Shown: one piece after another, positions 8,282-15,927 of the stretch
Numbering within the stretch: position 1 is the first letter of the stretch
How the letters are laid out: every line of letters begins with the position of its first letter
Made by a program: the position numbers and the translations under genes
The notes under the pieces: generated by a model
Databases searched by the model: none
The model's input: the letters and a program-made list of their open reading frames with translations, nothing else
What the model was told of the DNA's origin: nothing
Assembly (NCBI GenBank): GCA_030626185.1
Contig: DAOUPL010000001.1
Coordinates: 1-36,614, forward strand
Direction of reading: 5' to 3'
DNA: 36,614 bases
Origin: a bacterium
Lineage (GTDB): Bacteria > Babelota > Babeliae > Babelales > Vermiphilaceae

Positions 8282-8309
8282 AAAATCACTCCTTAATCAG
8301 CAAGATCAT
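8227..8309. repeat. 83-base direct repeat, copy B (pilin tail plus leader)
   Basis: The partner of 7321-7403. It covers the end of the pseudopilin gene, its stop, the ribosome-binding site and the signal peptide of the ankyrin gene. Because both genes are intact here, this is probably the original copy. Confidence 0.8.
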
Positions 8310-8772
8310 CATAAAAGACCATAATCTCGCCATCTTCATTAATCATTAAGATATCAGCGTTGCCATCGTTGTCAATGTCGCCAGCAGCTGCTGCGACAAA
8401 ACTATTTTTATTTGCATGCGTCATAGAGAGCGTTGATGCCGGTTCTTGTAACTTTCCGGTAAAATGTTGTGTGCCTTCAGCGCCACCAGAAAAACCATAC
8501 GTGTAATAAAAGTTTTCATCTTTTGTGCCACCTTTATACCCTTCTGGTTTCCAACCTGCACCTTTTTTACCAAACAACGTGGAGGTATACTCACCATTGT
8601 CAGCCCAGTAGGCTTTTTGTGCTACATAAATTGCATTTAAGTTCATATACGCTTCAGCCCGTTTTGATTTTGCTAAAAACCGCAAACCATTTGGCACAAC
8701 CAACATTGCAAGAAACGCAATAATCGCTACAACTACTATTAATTCAATAAGTGTAAAGCCTTTTTTCATCAT
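8293..8772 (-). CDS. type IV pilin-like protein / major pseudopilin (GspG-like)
   Basis: This 159-aa protein has a class III leader MMKKG cleaved before F6, the invariant Glu at +5 of the mature protein (FTLIELIVVVAIIAFLAML) and a long N-terminal helix, which are the hallmarks of type IV pilins and type II secretion pseudopilins. The globular part contains YWADNGEYTS, and the C-terminus has an Asp-rich loop, DIDNDGNADILMINEDGE, resembling a calcium-binding site; calcium sites near the C-terminus are typical of GspG. I chose the ATG at 8772 for its GAGGATGTGAGT ribosome-binding site over the longer frame. It should be processed by the prepilin peptidase at 6408. The rest of the secretion machine is outside the window. 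Confidence 0.88.
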   Translation of the reverse strand: MMKKGFTLIELIVVVAIIAFLAMLVVPNGLRFLAKSKRAEAYMNLNAIYVAQKAYWADNGEYTSTLFGKKGAGWKPEGYKGGTKDENFYYTYGFSGGAEGTQHFTGKLQEPASTLSMTHANKNSFVAAAAGDIDNDGNADILMINEDGEIMVFYDDLAD

Positions 8773-8876
8773 ACTCACATCCTCTTTCTTTTTTGTCAGC
8801 ATACCGCTAATACAATGCTAATCGTCAAGTTTTAGCTTGCTTTAAAGATGTTTGATAAAAAATATAAAAATCTAAA

Positions 8877-8905
8877 TTGCCTAATTTTAGGTACAATGGT
8901 ATCTT
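8877..8905 (+). promoter_or_regulatory. possible promoter of the 129-aa membrane protein gene
   Basis: TTGCCT (8877-8882), a 17-base spacer and TATCTT (8900-8905) lie 42 bases before the ATG at 8947, in the divergent region shared with the pseudopilin gene. The match is partial. Confidence 0.35.
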
Positions 8906-8946
8906 TTAATCACTCATATAAACACAAAACGCTTTTCCACAGGATT

Positions 8947-9336
8947 ATGATGAAAAAATTATTATTCACACTAGCACTTGCTGTCGCATTACCATTGCAC
9001 GTGCCAATACAAGCCAAAAACCCACTTGCTCAAGCAAAAGTAGAAAAGCTTGCAAGCAAATGGCCATTGAACACGAAACAAACAGTAATACTTGTAGCCA
9101 TTGCTGGAATTTTATATTTTGTAAATCCGATAGACTTATTGGTCAAGTTAATTATGGTATTTGGCCTTTTTTTTGTTTTATGGCATTCAGGAGAAATTGC
9201 TTCTGCTATAAAAAAACGTGACTTTAAAGAATTATTGCCTAAAATAAAAAAATATGTTGGCAAAAGCATTACTATTACAAAAAGCATGATTGATGGATGG
9301 ATGAATCAAGGCGAAATTAACGAAATTATTATTTAA
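8947..9336 (+). CDS. small membrane protein with signal peptide
   Basis: This 129-aa protein starts with MMKKLLFTLALAVALPLHVPIQA, a clear signal peptide, followed by a linker and two membrane segments (TVILVAIAGILYFVN and LVKLIMVFGLFFVLWHSG). It ends in a basic and then hydrophobic tail (EINEIII). The ATG at 8947 is preceded by AGGA five bases upstream, and the longer frame from 8848 would hide the leader, so I took the shorter start. No family is recognised. The gene ends one base before the convergent Sua5-family gene stop. Its role is unknown; it is divergent from, but may share regulation with, the pseudopilin operon. Confidence 0.6.
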   Translation: MMKKLLFTLALAVALPLHVPIQAKNPLAQAKVEKLASKWPLNTKQTVILVAIAGILYFVNPIDLLVKLIMVFGLFFVLWHSGEIASAIKKRDFKELLPKIKKYVGKSITITKSMIDGWMNQGEINEIII

Positions 9337-9337
9337 C

Positions 9338-9973
9338 CTAACGCCATAAATCATCAATTATCCGCTCTACGCGCACAACATCACTACCACGACGAACAAT
9401 AACCGGTTTTTGAAGCGTACAATCGACGATTGTTGACGATTGTACGTCTTTCTCCGTGCTTTCTGGATCATCACAAATAACTAAATCAACGCTCTCAAGC
9501 AAATCTTTGTCAATCTCATCACACGTTGTAGGAATTGGTTGCTCTGTTTTATTAGCGCTAGTTGAGAACAATGGGCCAACTTGACGCATAACAGACGTCA
9601 ACTGCTCATGCACCGGTAAGCGTAACGCAATGGCCCCAGAAGAAGACCGCAAAAATGACTCTATTCCCTCTTTGGTAGGCAAAATCACCGTCACTGGCCC
9701 TGGCCAAACTTCTTTAAGAAACGCCATAATCTTTGGTTTATCAGCAAAATCAACAAATTGCTCTACATCAGAAAACTTTTCTATAAGAATCAAATATGAC
9801 TTATTTTTTCTATTTTTCAACATATTCAACTTTTCAAAACCAATGCGATTAGTACGTGCAAAAAGACCAAACACCGTATCTGATGGCGCAATAACGACCT
9901 TATTATCACACAAGACATCAATCACTTGGTTAGCTATTTCTGGGGTATACCAATGAATACACGACTCTTTCAT
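9338..9973 (-). CDS. tsaC: Sua5/YciO/YrdC family protein (threonylcarbamoyl-AMP synthase)
   Basis: This 211-aa protein most likely makes threonylcarbamoyl-AMP from threonine, bicarbonate and ATP, the first step of the t6A modification of ANN-decoding tRNAs. The family features are VVIAPSDTVFGLFA (residues 26-39), the basic KNRKNKSYLILI stretch that binds nucleotide, WPGPVTVILP, and the FSTSANKTEQPIPTT loop corresponding to the conserved SxAN motif. The ATG at 9973 gives the usual distance to the PSDTVFGL strand; the longer frame adds 19 residues. The length matches the short TsaC type rather than Sua5 with its extra domain. A YciO-like relative of other function is possible. Confidence 0.85.
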   Translation of the reverse strand: MKESCIHWYTPEIANQVIDVLCDNKVVIAPSDTVFGLFARTNRIGFEKLNMLKNRKNKSYLILIEKFSDVEQFVDFADKPKIMAFLKEVWPGPVTVILPTKEGIESFLRSSSGAIALRLPVHEQLTSVMRQVGPLFSTSANKTEQPIPTTCDEIDKDLLESVDLVICDDPESTEKDVQSSTIVDCTLQKPVIVRRGSDVVRVERIIDDLWR

Positions 9974-10120
9974 CTTTTCTCTTTTGAAAATAAACCTAAA
10001 GGTTAACGTTAAATAATTTTTCTTTGACATTTTTGCAAATACCGTTATTATTAATAATAGCAGAGCTATTTAACGAAAAAAAGTAACCACATTTAAAAAC
10101 TCATACAAGATGGGAATATT

Positions 10121-11545
10121 ATGAATAATACAAATATTGCAAAACGTACTAGCAAAGGTGCTATCGCGCCTGGTGCTAAACAGTACAGCTATAATGACTT
10201 AATCAATTTTCTTGATAAAAATTGGCATACTAATGCCAATGACACCTCGCTTGCAGCAGCTAAAGAACTTGATAAAGCCCTTGGCTCTTTATCACAAAAA
10301 ATAGATAGTATCTTAATTTGTGGAAGCAACGGCAAAAGTTTAACCACTGACTTTGCAGCAAAATTACTCAAAGAAGAAGGATTGCGCGTAGGGACGATGT
10401 CTTCACCGCATATTTTGACGTATAACGAACGTATCAGCCTAAACGGCAAAGCAGTTTCTAACAAAACATTTGCTGAAATTGGCAATAAAGTTCTTAACAC
10501 AGCTGCAACGCTTGATCTTACGCCAAATTCTCTTGACGTATTAGTCATGATGGCGCTTGTGTACTTTACTGATCAAAAAACAGATCTTACTATTTTTGAA
10601 TACGATGAAACAGTTGCTGCTCATGCTGCAACATTATGTTCACCAAAAATTATCACTGTCACACGTGCAATTGATGACAACATCGATTCACAAAAAACAG
10701 TTAACGAAGAATTATTGCAAAAAATGCTTACTTCAGTGACTAAAGAGACAATTGTTGTTTCAGCTGATCAAAGCAAACTTAACTTACAACGCATGCAAGA
10801 AATCACTGAATCAAAAGGTGGCAAGTGGGCAATGCCTATCAGAAAACTTGCTGATTTGGTCTATCCATTTGGTCAACTTCATGGTCGTTGTGCAGCGTTG
10901 GCTGAACGTACCGCATATTTTTATGTAAATGAATTTGCTGATAAAAAGAAAATTAATCTTGAAATAAGTTTGCTTGCAAAGAAAAAAAGACAACGTGGTC
11001 GTCCAACTTTAGAAGCCAAACGTAAACAAGAACTTAACCCTCATCGTACAGTTGAACAATTCTGGCATGAACAAAAAGATGCGTTATCTGGTAAGTTCCA
11101 AGTACTTGATAAAGAAAAACCAACAATCTTGCTTGACAGTGCAGACAACGTTGATGCGTTAGAAAACTTATTACTTGGTGTTCGTCTCCTTCATTACCAA
11201 CGCCCAATTAAAGGCATTGCGTTAATGATTGGTAACAACACTGATTTGCATACGCAAAAGTTCTTTAAGTTATTGCGCTACTTCTTTAAAAAGATGTCAG
11301 GACAAATTGTTGTATGCCCAACACCAATCGAACCAGGTACTTCAGCAACAGCAAAATGGGATGCAGCAGCAATCACCAACGAAATAAAAAGCATGAAAAT
11401 CAAAGCACATTTGGCAAAAGATTTTAATCATGGCTTTGAATATGCAAAAAAACTTGTTGATGATCGCAACGGTCTTGTTATCATTACTGGCTCAAACGAG
11501 ATGGTAACACATTACTGGAAAAACAAAGGCATTAAAAAAATATAA
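10121..11545 (+). CDS. FolC-like Mur ligase with a basic insertion
   Basis: This 474-aa protein resembles folylpolyglutamate / dihydrofolate synthase. The P-loop reads CGSNGKSLTT (residues 68-76, against GTNGKGS in the family), followed by the FolC signature MSSPHILTYNERI (93-105), and the C-terminal domain opens with ILLDSADNVDAL in place of the usual DGAHNP. The EVGLGGRxDATN stretch is replaced by FEYDETVAAHAATL. A segment of roughly 60 residues between the central and C-terminal domains holds KKKRQRGRPTLEAKRK (287-302), which contains the RGRP core of an AT-hook. No other folate gene is in the window. It may be a real FolC with drifted motifs or a Mur-ligase relative with another substrate. 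Confidence 0.7.
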   Translation: MNNTNIAKRTSKGAIAPGAKQYSYNDLINFLDKNWHTNANDTSLAAAKELDKALGSLSQKIDSILICGSNGKSLTTDFAAKLLKEEGLRVGTMSSPHILTYNERISLNGKAVSNKTFAEIGNKVLNTAATLDLTPNSLDVLVMMALVYFTDQKTDLTIFEYDETVAAHAATLCSPKIITVTRAIDDNIDSQKTVNEELLQKMLTSVTKETIVVSADQSKLNLQRMQEITESKGGKWAMPIRKLADLVYPFGQLHGRCAALAERTAYFYVNEFADKKKINLEISLLAKKKRQRGRPTLEAKRKQELNPHRTVEQFWHEQKDALSGKFQVLDKEKPTILLDSADNVDALENLLLGVRLLHYQRPIKGIALMIGNNTDLHTQKFFKLLRYFFKKMSGQIVVCPTPIEPGTSATAKWDAAAITNEIKSMKIKAHLAKDFNHGFEYAKKLVDDRNGLVIITGSNEMVTHYWKNKGIKKI

Positions 11546-11563
11546 CCGAGTTATTAATCACAC

Positions 11564-11848
11564 ATGATTCCAACAGAACTTTATTCAGTCTTTGTTGGCG
11601 CTTGTGCAGGAACTTTATATGGGCTTTCCTTTTTATTACAAGGGAAAGCCTTTTTTTCCTCCCAGCGCACTTCATCAAAGATAACACGACTCTTAATCCC
11701 ATTAATTCGCGTGACAAGCATCACCGTGTTGCTACTTTATCTATTGCGTTCTACGCCATTGCAGCCTATACTAATATTACTTTCGTTTTTAGTATTTTTT
11801 TGGATTAATATCCTACTTGCAAAGGCATCATCACATGGAAGGCTTTAG
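11564..11848 (+). CDS. small membrane protein, AtpR/AtpI-like ATPase accessory subunit
   Basis: This 94-aa protein has three hydrophobic segments. The first contains VGACAGTLYGLSFL, the second ends a conserved-looking Arg at its start (LIPLIRVTSITVLLLYLL), and the third is ILILLSFLVFFWINILLAK. That layout matches AtpR of N-type ATPases and loosely AtpI, which help assemble the c ring. Its position directly before atpB and atpE is the same as in N-ATPase operons (Q-R-B-E). It overlaps atpB by 14 bases. The identity is inferred from context and topology, since small membrane proteins of this size carry little signature. Confidence 0.55.
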   Translation: MIPTELYSVFVGACAGTLYGLSFLLQGKAFFSSQRTSSKITRLLIPLIRVTSITVLLLYLLRSTPLQPILILLSFLVFFWINILLAKASSHGRL

Positions 11849-12566
11849 TCTTGCCAGCAAACATAGCTATCAACTATTATCTTTTTTAGGTATTAATCAC
11901 CCATTGCTATCAGTCAACATGGAAATAATCTTCCATACGTGGATAATTATGGGCATCATGATACTGACGCTTGTTGCTGCACGATTTATTTTGCATTACT
12001 CCATTGGTATTGCACGATTTACGGTTGTGCAAAGTGCGCAAACATTTATAAATTTGTGTGATGAATCTCTTGGTGAATTCAATTTTGCTCATGTGACCTT
12101 TATCACCACATTATTTTTGTTTATCGCTGGTTGCAATGTGTTACCAGTAATCCCGTGGCTTGAAGAACCAACACGTGATCTCAACACAACGCTTGCACTC
12201 GGCATTTTATCATTTTTGTACATCCAAAAAACCGATATTGCAACAAACGGCTTTATCAATTACATAAAAGGGTACTTTTCACCCTTCTTTTTATTGTTTC
12301 CACTCAACATTGTGGGCAAAATTGCCTCAATTGTTTCAGTTGCATTTCGTCTTTTTGGTAATATATTTGGTGGATCAATTATCACCACACTCTATTTTAC
12401 TGGATTATCAAAATCATGGTACTTACAAGTTTTTGGGATTGTAACCGGACTTAATTTATTAATTGTTGGTTTTTTCACCATCTTTGAAGGCATGTTGCAA
12501 GCATTTGTGTTTACCATGTTAACGCTGACGTATCTTGCAATGGCTACGCAAAAAGATGGTCGCTAA
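11835..12566 (+). CDS. atpB: F-type ATP synthase subunit a
   Basis: This 243-aa protein is the stator half-channel subunit of the membrane Fo sector. The essential Arg lies in VAFRLFGNIFGG (R172), the diagnostic motif of subunit a, and the C-terminal helices are typical (LNLLIVGFFTIFEGMLQAFVFTMLTLTYLAMA). PLNIVGKIAS precedes the motif as in the family. I chose the ATG at 11835, which has AAAGG ten bases upstream, over the TTG at 11817. It sits between the AtpR/AtpI-like gene and the c-subunit gene. No b, delta, alpha, beta, gamma or epsilon gene is in the window, so the rest of the enzyme must be elsewhere or absent. Confidence 0.9.
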   Translation: MEGFSLASKHSYQLLSFLGINHPLLSVNMEIIFHTWIIMGIMILTLVAARFILHYSIGIARFTVVQSAQTFINLCDESLGEFNFAHVTFITTLFLFIAGCNVLPVIPWLEEPTRDLNTTLALGILSFLYIQKTDIATNGFINYIKGYFSPFFLLFPLNIVGKIASIVSVAFRLFGNIFGGSIITTLYFTGLSKSWYLQVFGIVTGLNLLIVGFFTIFEGMLQAFVFTMLTLTYLAMATQKDGR

Positions 12567-12585
12567 TTATGAAAGTTATTAATCA

Positions 12586-13551
12586 ATGATGTTTATTGCC
12601 TACTTTTTGCACTATTTTACTATTGCACTTGCTCTTGGCCTCAATTCATTAGGCGTTGGCATAGCTGAAGGACTCGTTGGCATTGCAGCAATAGATGCAA
12701 TAAACAAACAACCTCACGCGATGGATGCTATTCGTCGTACTGCGCTCATTGGCATGGCATTAATTGAAACAACCGCAATTATTAGTGTGTTAACCGTGAT
12801 CATGCTTGTGCTACAAACGCCTGACAGTGATGGTATGTGGTACACGTCATTAACTTCTATAGGTATTATTGCCGCAATTTGCATAAGTGGTTTTGTTATC
12901 AGTTTAATCTCAGCAGCACCGATACAATCAGCATGCAACACAATAGCACGACAACCATTTATGGCACAAAAAATATTAACGTTCATGATTATGACGCTTG
13001 CGATCATTCAAACACCAATCATTATCAATTTTGTACTCATGGTAATCATGTACAACAATGCGCTACAAAGTACTTGCTTAGCAGAAAGTTTACGATTAAT
13101 CTCAACTGGCATAAGTGTTGGCTTTGGTTGCATCGGCCCAGTAATTGGCATGAGCATCTTTGCAAAAACTGCATGCAAAAGTATTGGCATTAATCCACGT
13201 GCTTACAACAAAATTTTTGCATTTACACTTATTAGCCAAGCAATTATAGAAACTCCCGTAATTTTTGCTATTTTAGTCAGCGTTGTGCAACTATTTGTAA
13301 TTCCAACACTTACTGATAGCGAACTTCTTCGTGGCGTAGCATTACTCGCTGGTAGCATCGCCATCGGCATTGGCACGTTTGGCACTGGCATCTCTTCTGG
13401 CAAAACAGCCGCAGCGGCCTGCACGCAACTTGCAGAAAATCCTAAACAAAGTTCACAAGTTTCTCGCACAAGCCTCATCGCACAAGGACTTATTGAGACG
13501 ACCGCAATTTATAGTATTTTGCTCGCGCTTATCTTAACCTTTTTGTTCTAA
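12586..13551 (+). CDS. atpE: fused four-hairpin F-type ATPase c subunit
   Basis: This protein should form the ion-carrying c ring. A usual bacterial c subunit is about 80 residues and one hairpin; this one is 321 aa and holds four consecutive hairpins. The ion-binding positions are E61 (GMALIETTAI), Q142 (TLAIIQTPII), E222 (SQAIIETPVI) and E304 (AQGLIETTAIY), spaced 80-82 residues apart. The polar loops also repeat (KQPHA, RQPFM, NPRA, NPKQ). Hairpin 2 has therefore lost its carboxylate. Hairpin 1 has a Glu (E28) where Na+-binding rings have Gln, and hairpin 4 keeps ETTAIY. The frame runs uninterrupted from ATG 12586 (or 12589) to the stop. It follows atpB by 19 bases. The coupling ion is not determined. 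Confidence 0.92.
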   Translation: MMFIAYFLHYFTIALALGLNSLGVGIAEGLVGIAAIDAINKQPHAMDAIRRTALIGMALIETTAIISVLTVIMLVLQTPDSDGMWYTSLTSIGIIAAICISGFVISLISAAPIQSACNTIARQPFMAQKILTFMIMTLAIIQTPIIINFVLMVIMYNNALQSTCLAESLRLISTGISVGFGCIGPVIGMSIFAKTACKSIGINPRAYNKIFAFTLISQAIIETPVIFAILVSVVQLFVIPTLTDSELLRGVALLAGSIAIGIGTFGTGISSGKTAAAACTQLAENPKQSSQVSRTSLIAQGLIETTAIYSILLALILTFLF

Positions 13552-13612
13552 ACAAAAACTTGTTATAACTAAATAAACGGTAACAAACGCATAAAAAAGA
13601 GGAGTGTATACC

Positions 13613-14518
13613 GTGCACAAGTTGTACAATAATGTTCTTGATGCCATTGGCAACACACCATGCGTTAACGTAACGTTTAATGATACGCACTTTTATGCAA
13701 AATTAGAATACCTCAATCCTGGTGGCAGCATAAAAGATCGTTCAGCGCTGTATCTTATCGAACATGCTGAAAAAAACGGTTTACTCAAGCCCGGTTACAC
13801 AATCATCGATGCATCGTCAGGAAACCACGGCATTGCGTTGGCCATGATTGGTGCAATAAAAAACTATCCGGTGATCATTACCGTTTCAGAAAAGATAAGT
13901 AAAGAAAAGCATGACGCAATAAAAGCGTACGGAGCACAAACAATTATGTGCCCTGCAACAACTTTTTTAGAAGATGAACTAAGTTACCATAGTCAAGCAA
14001 AAAAACTACACGAACAAGATCCTCATTCGTTTATGCCCAATCAATACTTTAATCAAGTCAACGCTCAAGGCCATTATTATTCACTCGGGCCAGAATTGTG
14101 GAAACAAAGTAATGGAAAAATCACGCATCTTATCGCTGCAGCTGGCACTGGTGGCACCATAAGTGGCGCAGGAAAGTTTTTAAAAGAACAAAATTCAGAA
14201 ATACAAGTTATCGCCGTTGATGCACAAAACTCATATCGCTCAACAAACGGAAACCCACAACCATACCACGTTGAAGGTATGGGTGTGGATTTTGTTTCAC
14301 CAGTTTTAAATCACAACGTGATCGATAAATTTATTGCGGTAAACGATGATGACGCGTTTGCTATAATGCATTTACTCAGTAAACAACACGGTATTCTTGC
14401 CGGTCCGTCTAGCGGTGCTGTCGCACACGCCGCTCATGAATTTTGCAAAAATCACCAACCAGAATGTATGGTTGCTATTTTTGGTGATTCGGGGCGTGCG
14501 TACTTGAGCAAGTGCTAA
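13613..14518 (+). CDS. cysK: PLP-dependent cysteine synthase / cystathionine beta-synthase family
   Basis: This 301-aa fold-type II PLP enzyme would make cysteine from an activated serine, or act as a cystathionine beta-synthase. The PLP lysine is in PGGSIKDRSA, the substrate loop reads DASSGNHGIA (family TSGNTG), the phosphate-binding loop is GTGGTISG and the C-terminal PLP contact is GPSSGA. I chose the GTG at 13613 because AGAGGAG at 13599-13605 is spaced correctly for it, while the upstream GTG at 13604 overlaps that site. The loop NHG instead of NTG is a little unusual. No serine acetyltransferase gene is nearby, so the substrate is open. It ends 4 bases into the convergent coiled-coil gene. 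Confidence 0.85.
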   Translation: MHKLYNNVLDAIGNTPCVNVTFNDTHFYAKLEYLNPGGSIKDRSALYLIEHAEKNGLLKPGYTIIDASSGNHGIALAMIGAIKNYPVIITVSEKISKEKHDAIKAYGAQTIMCPATTFLEDELSYHSQAKKLHEQDPHSFMPNQYFNQVNAQGHYYSLGPELWKQSNGKITHLIAAAGTGGTISGAGKFLKEQNSEIQVIAVDAQNSYRSTNGNPQPYHVEGMGVDFVSPVLNHNVIDKFIAVNDDDAFAIMHLLSKQHGILAGPSSGAVAHAAHEFCKNHQPECMVAIFGDSGRAYLSKC

Positions 14519-15912
14519 CTTGTATAACTTGGTTGCGTTGTTCGTTGACCACCACCAAGGCCTGATGTTGTTTGTATATCACCTGGAAAAACAGTTTGTA
14601 AAATACCGGTAATAACATTATGGCCATCACTTCTTTCTACAGACTTTCCAAATTTATTACCCTTAATCCATTCTAATTGCTTATCTTTTGATAATCGTTT
14701 AGGATAACCGTCTAAAAACTTTCTTTGTGCTTTAGTTAATGAATCTGATATCAAAGCACGCTCTATTTCTTCATAAGAAAATATTTGTTTTTTAATTGGA
14801 ATAGAAAAATTAAGATACTTCGGAGAACCTTTAAACAAATTTGCTAAGCCTGTTACAATATTTATTAGCGCATTTGTTTCATTCACTCTTGCGCCAGTAC
14901 GGCCTTGTTTGTGTTGAGCACTTTCTGTAACTTCTTTTTTTATAACTTGTAATTGACTACCAGTTAACTCTAAACCAGAATCTTTCAATTGTTGATTGTT
15001 ATTAATCTGATCAAGCAAATTATTCGAAAATTCTCCATCATTACATTCATAATTTTCTTTTACGAACGGCTTTGCCAACTCCTTAAGATGGTAATTTTCA
15101 AAACCCAATTGGAATGCGGTTACAACATTTTCCATTTTTTGTCGCGTACCTTGTGATAACAAGTTTTCATATTGCTGTATTGCAGATTTTATTTCAACAT
15201 CTTTAAGCTTTTCTGCTTTTTCACATTGCTGTTCTGCAGATACTATTTGCCAATCCAAGCTTTCTCCTTGCTTTATAGAGTTTGCAAGTTGCTGTTTTGT
15301 AGATTTTATTTCAATAGGATTAAGCTTTTCTGCTCTATCATTTTGTAACTTTAAACCTGTTCCTTGATCTTCAGCGTTAGTAAGGTTTTGCTGCGCACTC
15401 CCCAACTCAACAATACTTCTTTCCTTATTTAGCCAATACGCACTTAAAGCAAAAAATTCAAGTTCTGTAACCATATCTGAATAAAATTTTAAGATATTTA
15501 ATGAATCATCATAATCGGGAAGACATTTTTTTTCTTGATATTTTTTAGAAAATGAGTCGACCACTTCTTTAAAAATAGGTCTTCTGTAACCCCAAAGACC
15601 TGATTGAATTTCTTCAATTTGAGCTTTTTGTATTGCTGAATTAAGTTGCAACTTTGCGCTTTCTAGATTTACTTCTTGAGTTTTATAGTCACCCTTTGCC
15701 CAAGATACAAAATAGCCTCCAGCAACTGCACTCAAAACACTTACGGTCAATTCAAAACCATACTTAATAACAAGTGGTTGAATTGCTGACCATAAATTGC
15801 CATTATTTTCATCAGGGTGTTCTTCAGCACATCTTACAAAATTTGATGAAGCCAACAGAACGCTCAAAACAAGAGAACTAAAAAATGATAACTTTTTCTT
15901 TTGTGCAAACAT
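14515..15912 (-). CDS. secreted coiled-coil protein with internal repeats
   Basis: This 465-aa protein has a signal peptide (residues 8-28, ending FVRCAEE), a second hydrophobic segment (LTVSVLSAVAGGYFV, about 55-70) and a long helical region. Between residues 167 and 262 a unit repeats three times: IVELGSAQQNLTNAEDQG (167-184), PIEIKSTKQQLANSIKQG (199-216) and DVEIKSAIQQYENLLSQG (238-255), with AEKL before the last two. A similar stretch, VNLESAKLQLNSAIQ, is at 81-95. The tail is Gly/Thr/Ser-rich. It shares a leader pattern with the upstream gene at 15928-16953 and lies 15 bases after it, so they form an operon. No family is recognised; a surface or periplasmic structural protein is possible. 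Confidence 0.6.
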   Translation of the reverse strand: MFAQKKKLSFFSSLVLSVLLASSNFVRCAEEHPDENNGNLWSAIQPLVIKYGFELTVSVLSAVAGGYFVSWAKGDYKTQEVNLESAKLQLNSAIQKAQIEEIQSGLWGYRRPIFKEVVDSFSKKYQEKKCLPDYDDSLNILKFYSDMVTELEFFALSAYWLNKERSIVELGSAQQNLTNAEDQGTGLKLQNDRAEKLNPIEIKSTKQQLANSIKQGESLDWQIVSAEQQCEKAEKLKDVEIKSAIQQYENLLSQGTRQKMENVVTAFQLGFENYHLKELAKPFVKENYECNDGEFSNNLLDQINNNQQLKDSGLELTGSQLQVIKKEVTESAQHKQGRTGARVNETNALINIVTGLANLFKGSPKYLNFSIPIKKQIFSYEEIERALISDSLTKAQRKFLDGYPKRLSKDKQLEWIKGNKFGKSVERSDGHNVITGILQTVFPGDIQTTSGLGGGQRTTQPSYTS

Positions 15913-15927
15913 AGGAACCTCTATAAT

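Noticed and set aside
12837..13193. 118-aa reading frame within atpE
   Set aside because: It is an out-of-frame shadow of the fused c subunit, whose frame shows regular hairpins and conserved ion sites.
13552..13600. Possible terminator after atpE (TTGTTA with TAACAA)
   Set aside because: The stem is only six A/T-rich pairs with a long loop and no T run, too weak to call in AT-rich DNA.
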